A stretch of DNA of 64,000 nt from an uncultured Clostridia bacterium (GCA_947624675.1 CANQLI010000009.1:26000-89999); one strand, 5' to 3'; numbered from the stretch's first letter, positions 43,561 to 52,738 are shown. The notes: a model not told the origin generated them from the letters alone. Numbers and translations are program-made.

Positions 43561-45228
43561 ATGAGAAATTCAGAAAAATATTCAAGAGGTTATTATATGC
43601 CGCCTGTAAGATGTATGAAATGGGCGGAAAAGGAATACATTGATCATGCGCCTGCGTGGTGCTCTGTTGATCTTAGAGACGGAAATCAGGCTCTTATAAT
43701 TCCTATGAGCCTTGAGGAGAAGCTTGAGTTCTTTAATAAGCTGGTTGAAGTCGGCTTTAAGGAGATCGAAATTGGTTTTCCGGCGGCGAGCGATACAGAG
43801 TATGAGTTCTGCCGCACGCTCATTGAAAAAAATCTCATTCCTGACGATGTGACGATTCAGGTTTTAACTCAGTCGAGAGAACATATAATAAAGAAAACCT
43901 TTGAGGCTATCGAGGGCGCTAAGAACGCTGTTGTGCATCTTTATAACTCTACCTCTGTTGCACAAAGAGAGCAGGTCTTCAGAAAATCCAAGGAGGAGAT
44001 AATTGAGATAGCTACGACCGGCGCTAAGCTTTGTAATGAGTACAAAAAGAACGCAAAGGGCAATATTATCTTTGAATATTCACCGGAGAGCTTTACGGGT
44101 ACTGAGCCGGAATTTGCAAGGGATATTTGCAACGCTGTCATAGATATTTGGAAGCCTACACCGGAAAACAAGGTAATTATAAATCTTCCCGTTACCGTCG
44201 AAATGTCTATGCCCCATGTTTATGCGTCTCAGATAGAGTATATGTGCGGTGTTCTCCACGACAGAGAAAACCTTGTTATCTCACTTCATCCTCACAACGA
44301 CAGAGGCTGTGCTGTTGCCGACTGTGAAATGGGACTTCTGGCGGGAGCCGACAGAATCGAGGGTACCTGCTTCGGAAACGGCGAAAGGACGGGAAATGCC
44401 GATATAGTTACGATCGCTATGAATATGTATACTCACGGCATTGATCCTAAGCTTGACTTTTCCGATATGCCGAGCCTTGTTGAGCTTTACGAGAGAGTCA
44501 CGAGAATGAAGGTTTATGAAAGAACACCTTATTCGGGAGCGTTGGTTTTTGCAGCGTTTTCAGGCTCTCATCAGGATGCAATAGCTAAGGGTATGAGATA
44601 CAGAGAGGAAAAAAATTGCGATAAATGGACAGTACCGTATCTTCCGATAGATCCTCACGATGTTGGAAGAGAGTATGAGGGAGATGTTATAAGGATCAAT
44701 TCTCAGTCAGGTAAGGGTGGTATAGGATATATCCTTGAGCAGCAGTACGGATATGATCTTCCGCCAAAGATGAGAGAGGATTTCGGATATGCGGTAAAGA
44801 GCGTTTCTGACCACCAGCACAAGGAGCTTATGCCGAATGAGGTATATGACATATTTTGCAGTCAATATCTCAATATTGAGACAAAGTTAAAGGTCATAGA
44901 GTCGCATTATGTTCAGCAGCCAAAGGGAGTCATAACCGCATATGTAACGGCAATGCTTGAGGGAAGTGATAAGGCGGAGACACATACTGCTGACGGAAAC
45001 GGAAGACTTGACGCTGTGTCAAACGCTCTTAAGAAGATGCTCGGTATTTCGTATACGATAGTTACATATCAGGAACACGCAACCGAGCGTGCTTCGACCA
45101 GCGAAGCGGTATCATATGTTGCTATTGAGTGTAACGGAAAGATGTACTGGGGCGCTGGCAGACACAGCGATATAATAAACTCATCTATAAAGGCGCTTGT
45201 TTCAGCGATAAACAAAGCGCTTATATAA
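43561..45228 (+). CDS. leuA: 2-isopropylmalate synthase (long form)
   Basis: 555 residues. It condenses acetyl-CoA with 2-ketoisovalerate in the first step of leucine synthesis. The HMGL-like barrel has CSVDLRDGNQALIIPM, LHPHNDRGCAVADCEMGLLAGADRIEGTCFGNGERTGN, and GSHQDAIAKGM. The C-terminal LeuA allosteric domain (from about 425) binds leucine. AAGGAGGAAAATT precedes the start. It is a single-gene transcript under a Leu T-box and its own terminator; leuBCD are not adjacent. Confidence 0.97.
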   Translation: MRNSEKYSRGYYMPPVRCMKWAEKEYIDHAPAWCSVDLRDGNQALIIPMSLEEKLEFFNKLVEVGFKEIEIGFPAASDTEYEFCRTLIEKNLIPDDVTIQVLTQSREHIIKKTFEAIEGAKNAVVHLYNSTSVAQREQVFRKSKEEIIEIATTGAKLCNEYKKNAKGNIIFEYSPESFTGTEPEFARDICNAVIDIWKPTPENKVIINLPVTVEMSMPHVYASQIEYMCGVLHDRENLVISLHPHNDRGCAVADCEMGLLAGADRIEGTCFGNGERTGNADIVTIAMNMYTHGIDPKLDFSDMPSLVELYERVTRMKVYERTPYSGALVFAAFSGSHQDAIAKGMRYREEKNCDKWTVPYLPIDPHDVGREYEGDVIRINSQSGKGGIGYILEQQYGYDLPPKMREDFGYAVKSVSDHQHKELMPNEVYDIFCSQYLNIETKLKVIESHYVQQPKGVITAYVTAMLEGSDKAETHTADGNGRLDAVSNALKKMLGISYTIVTYQEHATERASTSEAVSYVAIECNGKMYWGAGRHSDIINSSIKALVSAINKALI

Positions 45229-45240
45229 CAAACCAGTTAA

Positions 45241-45272
45241 AGCCTTCCGGTGAAAACCGGAAGGCTTTTTTG
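45241..45272 (+). terminator. Terminator of leuA
   Basis: AGCCTTCCGG pairs with CCGGAAGGCT around TGAAAA, followed by TTTTTT. Confidence 0.92.
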
Positions 45273-45335
45273 TGCAAAACAATAAGTTTATGCCGTAAAA
45301 TTATGACGCGCTTTATTAGGGGATAGATACAGCGT

Positions 45336-47684
45336 TTAAACTGCATTTTCTTCAAGAGCCTTTTGTGTGTTTATAACTTTGAACTTTCCCTCTGAAACTG
45401 TAAGCTTTATCTGTGTGCAGTTCGCATTTATGATCTCATCAGTCAAAACGGCTTTTATTTCGTTGTCGATTATTTTTATTATTCCTCTTGCGCCTGATTT
45501 TTTGTCTGCTTTTTTCAATATAAACGGCAGTATACTGTTTGATATTTTAAGCTTTATGCCCTTTTGCCTTAACTGGTCAGAAAGAGTATTCAAGCGGTTT
45601 TGTGCTATTTTTTCGAGAGTTTCGTCATCCAAAGGCGAAAAATAAACGCACTCGTCTATTCTGTTTAACAGCTCGGGTGATAAAAACTTTTTAAGCTCGT
45701 TTTTCATATTTTCACTTTCAAAAGACTTATCCGAGCTTCTGCTGAAGCCAAGAGGCAAAGCTCCGTTATGTGTTACTCCCAGGTTTGTCGTCATTATTAT
45801 AAGTGTGTTTTTAAAAGATACGCTTTTGCCTTTTGCGTCCTGTAAGAAGCCTGTGTCAAGGATCTGTAAAAGAAGATTGTAAATATCTCTGTGAGCCTTT
45901 TCGATCTCGTCAAACAAAAGAACACTGTACGGATTCTTCCTTACCTTTTCGGTGAGCTCGCCTGCGTTTTCGTATCCTACATATCCCGCAGGCGAGCCTA
46001 TAAGACGGGAGACTGTATGGCTTTGTGAAAACTCGCTCATATCAAATCTTATAAGGGAACCCATAAATATTTCCTCGGAAATTTCTTTTGCGAGAGCGGT
46101 TTTTCCCACTCCGCTTTTACCCATAAAAATAAAAGAACCTATCGGCAGCGGACTTTCGTCAAGCTCAAAACGGTTTCGCTTTACAGCGTTTAACACGGTA
46201 TCAACAGCGCTGTCCTGACCAAGTAATCTTTGTTTTATCCTCTCTGACGCAAAAGCATACTGACCTAAAACATCTCTTGATATCTTTCCGGCGGGGATAC
46301 TTAGATTCTTTGATACAAGCTCTCTTATATCAGTCGGTGTCAAAACCGGCATTTTCTGTTCGCACTTTTTAGAGATAAGCTCAAGGTATTTGTCTCTTGT
46401 TATCTTACCTGAAACATAACTGTTGAATATGTCATACATATCGTCATCCTCGTCCATACTATGTGTTATTCTGACCTTGGAACACGCTTCGTCGATAAGG
46501 TCAATAGCCTTATCGGGAAAATACCTGTCGGTAAGGTATCTTTTGGAAAGCGTTATAGCTTCATCTATCGCACAATCCGGTATCTTTACGCCGTGAAATT
46601 CTTCGTATTTCGGTTTTATACCTTTTAGGATAAGTCTTGTCTGGCTGACTGTCGGTTCGGATACATAAACCTTTTGAAACCTTCTCTCGAGCGCCGCGTC
46701 CTTTTCAATGCAGCTTCTGTATTCCTCATAGGTAGTAGCGCCTATGAGCTGAAGGTTTCCTCTGGCAAGCTCCGGCTTAAGGATGCTTGCGGCATCTATC
46801 GCGCCTTCCGCAGCGCCGGTACCCATTATCGAATGTATCTCATCTATAAATAGTATAACATCCTTGTCGCTTACGGCTTCGCTAAGACAGCCCTTGAGCC
46901 GCTCTTCAAAATCGCCCCGGTACTTTGCGCCTGCGAGAAGCGTGCTCAGGTCGAGTGAGAATATCCGCTTTCCGAGAAGGGGAGCGGGCGCTGTCTTTTC
47001 AAATATCCTTTTGGCAAGTCCTTCAATTATAGCCGACTTTCCGACTCCCGCCTCTCCGATAAGACAGGGATTATTTTTATTGCGCCTTAGTAATATCCTT
47101 GATATTCTGTCCATCTGCTCGTCCCGCTCAAAACAGTTGTCAAGCTTTTTGACCTCTCGCTCGTTTGTTAGCTCTCTTGAGTACTTTTCTAAAAACTTGA
47201 ATTTTTTTTCGTGAGCGGCGCTCTCGCTAAGCTTTCCGTTTCCGGCGTTTGCACAGTCACAGTAAAGTGATGACACAGGAACATATAGCTCTCTTAAGAT
47301 CTCTGCGGCGGCACTGTTTTCCAAGCGCAGCATCATCATAAGAATATGCTCGCTGCCAGCCTTGGAAACGCCGAGACTTTTTGCAAGAGAAACACTTCCG
47401 AGAATTATTTTTCTTGCATTCTGAGACAGATTTTTTTCACACAAAACAGGCTTTTTTGCGCTGTTTTGATTGCTTTTTAAAAATGGAAGTATCTCGAGCC
47501 GGCTCACGCCATGCCTTTTTAAAAGGTATGTGCCGGTCGAATTTGAAAGATCGAAAAATGATAGGAGCATATGCTCGCTTCCTATATATTCACTACCCAG
47601 CTCCTGAGCTGCTGTGACACTGTTTTTTATTATCTCCTTTGCCTGTGGAGTAAAGTCGTTTAAAAGCCTTGAAAATTTATCCAT
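45336..47684 (-). CDS. ClpC-like AAA+ ATPase
   Basis: 782 residues with two N-terminal Clp repeats (about 1-145), NBD1 with Walker A GEAGVGKSAII (near 210) and Walker B VILFIDEIHSIMG, a short middle region, then NBD2 with Walker A GKSGVGKTALAKE (near 520), VLLFDEIEKAH, and the D2-small domain. It unfolds proteins for the ClpP protease or as a chaperone. It is shorter than Bacillus ClpC. No CtsR operator or mcsAB genes are seen beside it. Confidence 0.92.
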   Translation of the reverse strand: MDKFSRLLNDFTPQAKEIIKNSVTAAQELGSEYIGSEHMLLSFFDLSNSTGTYLLKRHGVSRLEILPFLKSNQNSAKKPVLCEKNLSQNARKIILGSVSLAKSLGVSKAGSEHILMMMLRLENSAAAEILRELYVPVSSLYCDCANAGNGKLSESAAHEKKFKFLEKYSRELTNEREVKKLDNCFERDEQMDRISRILLRRNKNNPCLIGEAGVGKSAIIEGLAKRIFEKTAPAPLLGKRIFSLDLSTLLAGAKYRGDFEERLKGCLSEAVSDKDVILFIDEIHSIMGTGAAEGAIDAASILKPELARGNLQLIGATTYEEYRSCIEKDAALERRFQKVYVSEPTVSQTRLILKGIKPKYEEFHGVKIPDCAIDEAITLSKRYLTDRYFPDKAIDLIDEACSKVRITHSMDEDDDMYDIFNSYVSGKITRDKYLELISKKCEQKMPVLTPTDIRELVSKNLSIPAGKISRDVLGQYAFASERIKQRLLGQDSAVDTVLNAVKRNRFELDESPLPIGSFIFMGKSGVGKTALAKEISEEIFMGSLIRFDMSEFSQSHTVSRLIGSPAGYVGYENAGELTEKVRKNPYSVLLFDEIEKAHRDIYNLLLQILDTGFLQDAKGKSVSFKNTLIIMTTNLGVTHNGALPLGFSRSSDKSFESENMKNELKKFLSPELLNRIDECVYFSPLDDETLEKIAQNRLNTLSDQLRQKGIKLKISNSILPFILKKADKKSGARGIIKIIDNEIKAVLTDEIINANCTQIKLTVSEGKFKVINTQKALEENAV

Positions 47685-47890
47685 ATAGCTCTCCCTTCTA
47701 AGCTGTACACATATTTAATATATCACTATTTAATTTTTGTCAGATTTTTTATTTTTAATCTAATTTATATTATGCTTTTTAAATTTGTCTGTAACACTTT
47801 TAAATTCAAATCATAAACTATACTATAAAGCAAAAAAATCTCCCAAAAAAACGGAGAATGCTTTAAATTATTACAAAAGGAGTGTTTTTA

Positions 47891-48031
47891 ATGAACGGTT
47901 GTGGATTTAACGGATGCTGGTGGATAGTAATTCTCATTCTCATCATTGCTTTCGGTAACGGAACAAGCGCTTTAAGCGGAAACGGCTGCGGCTGCAACAA
48001 CTGCGATAACTGCGGATGCGGATGCAACTAA
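47891..48031 (+). CDS. 46-residue Cys/Gly-rich membrane peptide
   Basis: The product has an N-terminal NGCGFNGCWW, a hydrophobic stretch IVILILIIAFG and a C-terminus NGCGCNNCDNCGCGC, with nine cysteines in all. The coding status is supported by AAAAGGAGTGTTTTTA at the start and a strong terminator 29 bp after the stop. It resembles small Gly/Cys-rich proteins of sporulating Clostridia (YjcZ-like spore proteins have the same single-helix layout). The function is unknown. Confidence 0.8.
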   Translation: MNGCGFNGCWWIVILILIIAFGNGTSALSGNGCGCNNCDNCGCGCN

Positions 48032-48059
48032 TCAAGATCATATCTTAGTAAGTATATTT

Positions 48060-48084
48060 GGCGCAGGAAATAGTTTCCTGCGCC
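48060..48084 (+). terminator. Terminator of the Cys-rich peptide gene
   Basis: GGCGCAGGAAA pairs perfectly with TTTCCTGCGCC around TAG. Confidence 0.8.
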
Positions 48085-48125
48085 AAATTATTTAATTCGG
48101 ACAAGTCCTTAGAGTTAAAAAATGC

Positions 48126-48154
48126 TTGCAAAATTTGCACTTATATGTTAAAAT
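48126..48154 (+). promoter_or_regulatory. Promoter of galE
   Basis: TTGCAA (48126-48131) and TAAAAT (48149-48154) with a 17-bp spacer. Confidence 0.7.
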
Positions 48155-48187
48155 GTTTTTAGGGAAAATATAACTTAGGAGGAGAAA

Positions 48188-49198
48188 ATGAGTACGATCT
48201 TGGTAACAGGCGGCGCCGGATTTATCGGCAGCCATACGAGTGTTGAGCTTTTAGAGGCGGGATACGATATTGTTATTTTAGATAACTTTTCAAACTCAAA
48301 GCCGGAGGCTCTTAACAGGATAAAAAAAATCACCGGTAAGGATTTTAAGTTTTACAAGGCGGATCTTTTAGATATTGACGCAGTAAGAAATGTTTTTTCA
48401 GAGAATAAGATAGATTCAGTCATTCACTTTGCCGGACTTAAGGCGGTCGGTGAATCTGTCCGCAAGCCGATAGAGTATTATCACAATAATATTACCGGAA
48501 CACTTATGCTCATAACAGCTATGAGAGAGGCGGGAGTAAAAAAGATAGTTTTTTCCTCCTCGGCAACAGTTTACGGTATGCACAATAAAGCGCCGTATGT
48601 TGAAGATATGCCTACGAGTGCAACAAATCCTTACGGTTATACAAAGGTAATGATCGAGCAGATTTTAAAGGATGTTTATGTATCGGATAATGAATGGAGC
48701 GTATCCTTGCTCAGATATTTTAATCCTATCGGCGCACACAAAAGCGGTCTTATCGGAGAGGATCCAAACGGTATACCAAACAACCTTTTGCCTTATATCG
48801 CACAGGTGGCTGTCGGAAAGCTTGAGAGGCTCGGCGTATTCGGTAACGATTACGATACACCTGACGGAACAGGTGTGAGGGACTATATTCATGTCGTTGA
48901 TCTTGCAAAAGGTCATCTCGCGGCACTGAAGTATGTACTTGAAACTACTGGCGTAGAGGCGGTCAACCTCGGAACAGGTAAGGGTTCGAGCGTAATGGAG
49001 GTGCTGCACAGCTTTGAAAAGGCTTGCGGAAGAGAGCTTCCGTATAAAGTGATGCCTCGCCGCGCAGGGGATATTGATATTTGTTATGCAAATACCGAGA
49101 AGGCAAAAAAGATTTTTGGCTGGGAAGCGAAATATGACCTTGATGAAATGACGGCTGACGGTTGGAACTTTACAAAAAACAACCCGAACGGTCTTTGA
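48188..49198 (+). CDS. galE: UDP-glucose 4-epimerase
   Basis: 336 residues of an extended short-chain dehydrogenase. The NAD-binding motif is TGGAGFIGSHTSVELL, the catalytic SSSATVYG is followed by NPYGYTKVMIEQ (YxxxK), and VRDYIHVVDLAKGHLAAL and NLGTGKGSSVMEVL complete the family. It interconverts UDP-glucose and UDP-galactose for the Leloir pathway and surface polysaccharides. TTAGGAGGAGAAA precedes the start. The DtxR-like gene follows after 21 bp. Confidence 0.97.
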   Translation: MSTILVTGGAGFIGSHTSVELLEAGYDIVILDNFSNSKPEALNRIKKITGKDFKFYKADLLDIDAVRNVFSENKIDSVIHFAGLKAVGESVRKPIEYYHNNITGTLMLITAMREAGVKKIVFSSSATVYGMHNKAPYVEDMPTSATNPYGYTKVMIEQILKDVYVSDNEWSVSLLRYFNPIGAHKSGLIGEDPNGIPNNLLPYIAQVAVGKLERLGVFGNDYDTPDGTGVRDYIHVVDLAKGHLAALKYVLETTGVEAVNLGTGKGSSVMEVLHSFEKACGRELPYKVMPRRAGDIDICYANTEKAKKIFGWEAKYDLDEMTADGWNFTKNNPNGL

Positions 49199-49219
49199 TA
49201 AACGGCGCTAGTAATAATT

Positions 49220-49627
49220 ATGAAGGATTGTCACGCACAGTTTAAATACCTGCTTGCAGTTTATGAACTGTTAAGGAGCTCGGATAAGGCGAGAAGTGTA
49301 GATATAGCAAAACGCCTTGAGGTCTCAAGACCGAGCGTCAGCAAGACGCTTAAATGCCTTGCTGATAACGGGTATGTTTCTCAGGATTTTTCAAATGAGA
49401 TAGAGCTTACCGAAAAAGGCATAAAAAAGGGAAGGGAGCTTTTTGAAAATTATCGCTATGTAAAGCTGTTTTTCAAAAAGGTCATAAAGCTTTCGGAAAA
49501 GGATGCCGACGATCAGGCGCTTACATTTTTGGCGACCTTTCCGCAGGAAACGGTTAGAGGACTGAGCCTTGCTATGAGAGAAACGATATTAAGACAAAGA
49601 GAGCTTAGAAAGCTAAGCGCTAAATAA
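49220..49627 (+). CDS. DtxR/MntR-like winged-helix regulator
   Basis: 135 residues. The winged helix SSDKARSVDIAKRLEVSRPSVSKTLKCLADNGYVSQDF...IELTEKG is typical of the iron-dependent repressor family. The following helical part (about 70-120) takes the place of the dimerisation/metal domain. Metal ligands are not clearly conserved, so metal sensing is uncertain and a MarR-like assignment remains possible. It is probably transcribed with galE. Confidence 0.75.
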   Translation: MKDCHAQFKYLLAVYELLRSSDKARSVDIAKRLEVSRPSVSKTLKCLADNGYVSQDFSNEIELTEKGIKKGRELFENYRYVKLFFKKVIKLSEKDADDQALTFLATFPQETVRGLSLAMRETILRQRELRKLSAK

Positions 49628-49660
49628 ACTATCGAGAACAGTAACTTTTCTCAAAAAATA

Positions 49661-49690
49661 AAATCCGGAGTTGTTATGCTCCGGATTTTT
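49661..49690. terminator. Terminator between convergent genes
   Basis: AATCCGGAG pairs with CTCCGGATT around TTGTTATG and is followed by TTT on the plus strand. Confidence 0.85.
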
Positions 49691-49713
49691 CTTTAGAAGT
49701 TCATTTTATCTTA

Positions 49714-50592
49714 TCAGACAGGTTCGACATCGTGTTCGATGATACTTCCTGTGACAGCGTCTATTTTGTAATCATATTCTTTACCGTCAAAGTAAAATTC
49801 AATTTCATATTCCGCTTTTCCATTGTCGTAATCAAGCTCAGATTTTACCATTCTCACATTTGCTTCGCTAAGTTTTGCGTGATCTAGCGCCGCCTTTTTT
49901 GCGCGGTCGACGCCGATATAATTATCCTTTGTATTATTCTTGCTGCTTGTGGAAGTTGTCGGAGGGGTGCTTATCAACTCCACACCTTTTTCATACACTG
50001 TTCCGTCATAAGCGTTTATTTCATAATCGTATTCTTTATCCTTAGTATAGAATTCAATATCGTATATCATAATTCCGTCGTCATTGTCAGACTTTGCTTT
50101 TGTGAAGGTAACATCAGCTACGGAAAGCTTTGCATCCGCTAAAGCCGCCGCTTTTGCTTCGTCAAGGGAGATCTGATTCTTATTATCAGTGCTTGTAACG
50201 GGCTGTGTTGTCACCTCAGATGTTATGGTATTATCCTTCTCGGTGGATAAAGTAGTCTTCGGTTTAGAAGCATTTGAGCCTCCTTCGATATCCCTTGAAA
50301 TAATATCTCCGTCTTTGGCTTGGATCGTATACTCATATTCCGTACCGTCCCTGTAGAAATCAACCTCATACTGAAAGCGGCCGTCATCAAAGTCAAGCTT
50401 TGTATAGAGCGCTGAAACATCGGCTCTGTTAAAGCCTGCATCATTTAATGATATGCCCTCCGCTTCTGACTTGCTTATAAGACTGCTTTTGATTATGATT
50501 GTGATTACCGCAGCGATAATTGCCAAAACAATTACTACAATGCAAATGATTGAAATTATCGCCCTTGCCGGTGTGCTGAAAAATTTTTTCAT
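49714..50592 (-). CDS. Membrane-anchored protein with three PepSY domains
   Basis: 292 residues. An N-terminal membrane helix (about 10-35) is followed by three PepSY units separated by Ser/Thr-rich linkers. Each carries the pattern LxDAxxxxAxV...YEVDFYxDGxEYEYxIxAxxGxI (second copy ISLDEAKAAALADAKLS, third YIGVDRAKKAALDHAKLS). PepSY proteins inhibit or chaperone proteases in the cell envelope. TGAGGAGTTTTTATT precedes the start. Confidence 0.93.
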   Translation of the reverse strand: MKKFFSTPARAIISIICIVVIVLAIIAAVITIIIKSSLISKSEAEGISLNDAGFNRADVSALYTKLDFDDGRFQYEVDFYRDGTEYEYTIQAKDGDIISRDIEGGSNASKPKTTLSTEKDNTITSEVTTQPVTSTDNKNQISLDEAKAAALADAKLSVADVTFTKAKSDNDDGIMIYDIEFYTKDKEYDYEINAYDGTVYEKGVELISTPPTTSTSSKNNTKDNYIGVDRAKKAALDHAKLSEANVRMVKSELDYDNGKAEYEIEFYFDGKEYDYKIDAVTGSIIEHDVEPV

Positions 50593-50661
50593 AATAAAAA
50601 CTCCTCATATAATAAAAGTAGTAGTTTTTAGAGTTCCTCTCCAAGAACTATGATATAATTG

Positions 50662-50816
50662 TTTAGATGCTGTGGATTGGTGAAAAACTCCTACCGCTTG
50701 ACGGTTTCTGAAAGGCTCCAGCCACAGCCTCTTTGCAATTTGTTAATCAGTTAGATACCGTTCGACGGTTTATTTGGAACGAGGTTACAAGCGCAACGAG
50801 TCCCTGTGGATCTAAA
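50662..50816 (+). ncRNA. Possible IS110-type bridge RNA region
   Basis: Between TTTAGAT (50662-50668) and its complement ATCTAAA (50810-50816) lies about 140 nt with further stems (CTGTGG/CCACAG) and two similar mini-hairpins, CCGCTTGACGG and CCGTTCGACGG. TATAAT stands just upstream at 50654. This sits exactly where IS110 elements keep the bridge RNA, between the left end and the recombinase gene. Inferred from position and folding only. Confidence 0.45.
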
Positions 50817-50854
50817 CAGCGTCATATTATTTTTACAGGAGGTATCCTTATGAT

Positions 50855-51056
50855 ATGATTTTTATTAATATTGATGCGGCATCTGTGTTTCACCAGATTT
50901 AAGCAAATAAAAGTAGGACTTAAAGCCACAGGACATTATTCCTACAATCTGCTTGGATTTTTACTTGACAATGGCTTGCACACCTATGTCTTAAATCCTT
51001 TGCACACCAATCTCTACCGGAAAAGTCTGTCCCTTAGAAAGACTAAAACAGACGTT
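50855..51056 (+). pseudogene. Truncated, frameshifted IS110-family recombinase
   Basis: A start behind CAGGAGGTATCC gives MIFINIDAAS, matching the IS110 N-terminus, but it ends after 15 codons. In another frame KVGLKATGHYSYNLLGFLL, THVLNP-like TYVLNPLHTN and the SLSLRKTKTD block follow, the RuvC-like middle of IS110 DEDD recombinases. The rest of the protein and the Tnp20 domain are missing. Internal deletion and truncation leave no active enzyme. Confidence 0.85.
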
Positions 51057-51082
51057 GAATCTGTGTCTGTTGTAAAGAGGTG

Positions 51083-51412
51083 TCAAAGCATCTCGGTTAA
51101 AATTATCGACGAGCTCCTGGCGGTTTCTGAGTTCCGCCGAATACTTTCTTCTGAACATATTCCGGGTCGGAAAACTTCATATATTCCATCTACAAATTCG
51201 GGATAAACATATTTCTCAGAGGCAAATTTCCTCATATAGTCATAAATATTTGTCACGCCTTCAAAATCCTTTTTAATATCCGGATCCTGTTTAAGGTACT
51301 GATATTCTCCGGTAATAATATTTACTCTTGCCAGTTGAAGGAAGGTATCGATCAAGGTACTTTCTATAAAGCTGTAAAGTTCGGGCTTATTCACGATGAA
51401 AACTTCTTTCAT
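51083..51412 (-). pseudogene. N-terminal fragment of an unrecognised sensor-like protein
   Basis: The 109-codon frame begins MKEVFIVNKPELYSFIES and contains NIITGEYQYLKQD and NIYDYMRKFASEKYVYPEFVDGIYEVF. This resembles N-terminal regions of clostridial GGDEF/EAL signalling proteins. The coding quality breaks off near residue 85 (about 51160), where IS110-related sequence begins, so the gene appears cut by that insertion. The function is not assigned. Confidence 0.5.
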
Positions 51413-51642
51413 AATAAATTATATTAAATATCAAAAACCTGTTTGAAATAAGCGAGGGTTTTACACTTAAACGCTTAAGTGCTTTCAGTGTGAAATCCAA
51501 AATTTTAAAATAAATTCATTTGTATTTACATCCATTATTTTATCATATTTCCTACTGATTTTCAAGAGAGAAAAGTAAATAAGTTTACAGGCAATATACA
51601 AAATAAGTCTGATAGTAAAAAGCCTATTGCAAACACAAAGTA

Positions 51643-51668
51643 AAAAAGCCCCGAAAAATCGGGACTTT
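51643..51668 (-). terminator. Terminator of tRNA-Leu
   Basis: On the minus strand AGTCCCGA pairs with TCGGGGCT and is followed by TTTTT. Confidence 0.85.
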
Positions 51669-51682
51669 TAACATATGGTGTT

Positions 51683-51765
51683 TGGTGCGGATAACAGGAC
51701 TTGAACCTGCACGAATTAACACTAGAACCTAAATCTAGCGCGTCTGCCAATTCCGCCATATCCGC
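51683..51765 (-). tRNA. tRNA-Leu (TAG)
   Basis: A class II tRNA. Acceptor GCGGATA/TATCCGC, anticodon loop TTTAGGT (TAG), a variable arm, T-loop TTCAAGT and encoded CCA. Confidence 0.95.
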
Positions 51766-51787
51766 ATAAAATTTTTCAACAGAAGTA

Positions 51788-51816
51788 ATTGTATCATATT
51801 AGCCGATTTTTGTCAA
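51788..51816 (-). promoter_or_regulatory. Promoter of tRNA-Leu
   Basis: On the minus strand TTGACA (51811-51816) and TACAAT (51788-51793) with a 17-bp spacer. The -35 overlaps the end of the Crp/Fnr gene. Confidence 0.8.
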
Positions 51817-52460
51817 GCATTATTCATATTTAAAAGCTGTATCTGTCGTGAGTGTGAATGGATAATTCCCGAATCTCTGAGATTTTTCATTTCTCTTAAC
51901 ATAGCGCTTCGATCAACACAAAGATAATCAGCAAGACTTGACAGGGAAAAGGGAAGTGTAAAGCTGCGCTTGCCTTGACGCTTTGACTCAAGCTCAAAAT
52001 AGAAGAGAAGCTTTTTTCTTAGAGTCCTCTGGCTTAGGATGTCTATGCGTACACTCTGTGTTATTGAGCGGTCTGATAATATCTCCAATAAATTCTCAAT
52101 AAATACGGAGTGATATGTACAGGCATTTTCACATCTCTTTGTAATGTCCTTTAAGTCTATAAATATAACCTCGCAGCTTCGGGTGCATATCACACTTATA
52201 TCACCGTCGTTTGAAAAATAAGTGAAAAGTCTGCCGAACATATCTCCGCCGGAAAGCCGCTCTAATATCGTCTTGTTTCCGTCAATATCATATTTTATTA
52301 CCTGTGCCTCTCCGCCGGATATTATTCCGGTGCGTTCGATCTGACCCGAATATGTGATTATTATTTCACCTGATTTATATGTTCGCTTTGTTGCTTTCAT
52401 ACAATCAAGCAGTTTTTCTAGTTCGCCTTGATTTATTCCGTCAAAAATTTTTTTTGCCAT
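51813..52460 (-). CDS. Crp/Fnr-family transcriptional regulator
   Basis: 215 residues. An N-terminal cyclic-nucleotide-binding-like barrel (about 15-120, YKSGEIIITYSGQIERTGIISGGEAQV; GDMFG) is followed by a dimer helix and a C-terminal HTH with LPFSLSSLADYLCVDRSAMLREMKNLRDSGII. It lacks an N-terminal Cys cluster, so it is unlikely to bind an FNR-type iron-sulfur cluster. ATG 52460 follows AGGAGGAAAAT. It is divergent from nrdD, 278 bp apart. Confidence 0.9.
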   Translation of the reverse strand: MAKKIFDGINQGELEKLLDCMKATKRTYKSGEIIITYSGQIERTGIISGGEAQVIKYDIDGNKTILERLSGGDMFGRLFTYFSNDGDISVICTRSCEVIFIDLKDITKRCENACTYHSVFIENLLEILSDRSITQSVRIDILSQRTLRKKLLFYFELESKRQGKRSFTLPFSLSSLADYLCVDRSAMLREMKNLRDSGIIHSHSRQIQLLNMNNA

Positions 52461-52606
52461 ATTTTCCTCCTGATTTATGTGCTTGTATCTGTAAAAAAAG
52501 CTCGTATTATAGGTGTTTGTGCGGTCAACTGTACAAAAAATAGTATACAGCATATGCGCCTTAAGGCGAGGTGCAATCACCATATATTGTATTTTATCAC
52601 ATTTTT

Positions 52607-52620
52607 GTTGCAAATGCAAC
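52607..52620. promoter_or_regulatory. Palindromic operator candidate between crp/fnr and nrdD
   Basis: GTTGCAAATGCAAC is a perfect 5-4-5 palindrome in the divergent intergenic region, about 120 bp before nrdD. The size suits a Crp/Fnr-type dimer, but the half-site is neither the FNR nor the CRP consensus. Confidence 0.4.
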
Positions 52621-52738
52621 TGCTTTTTTATAAAAAATGTCATATACTAAATAAGGTTTTTATATAACTATTGAACAAAAGAGTTGATTTTTAAAAAAGG
52701 AAAAAGCAACGAGTAAAAAAATTTTGAGGGAGGCAGCT

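Noticed and set aside
45336..47684. ClpB disaggregase
   Set aside because: The long coiled-coil middle domain of ClpB is absent, and the N-terminal repeats and length fit ClpC/ClpA types better.
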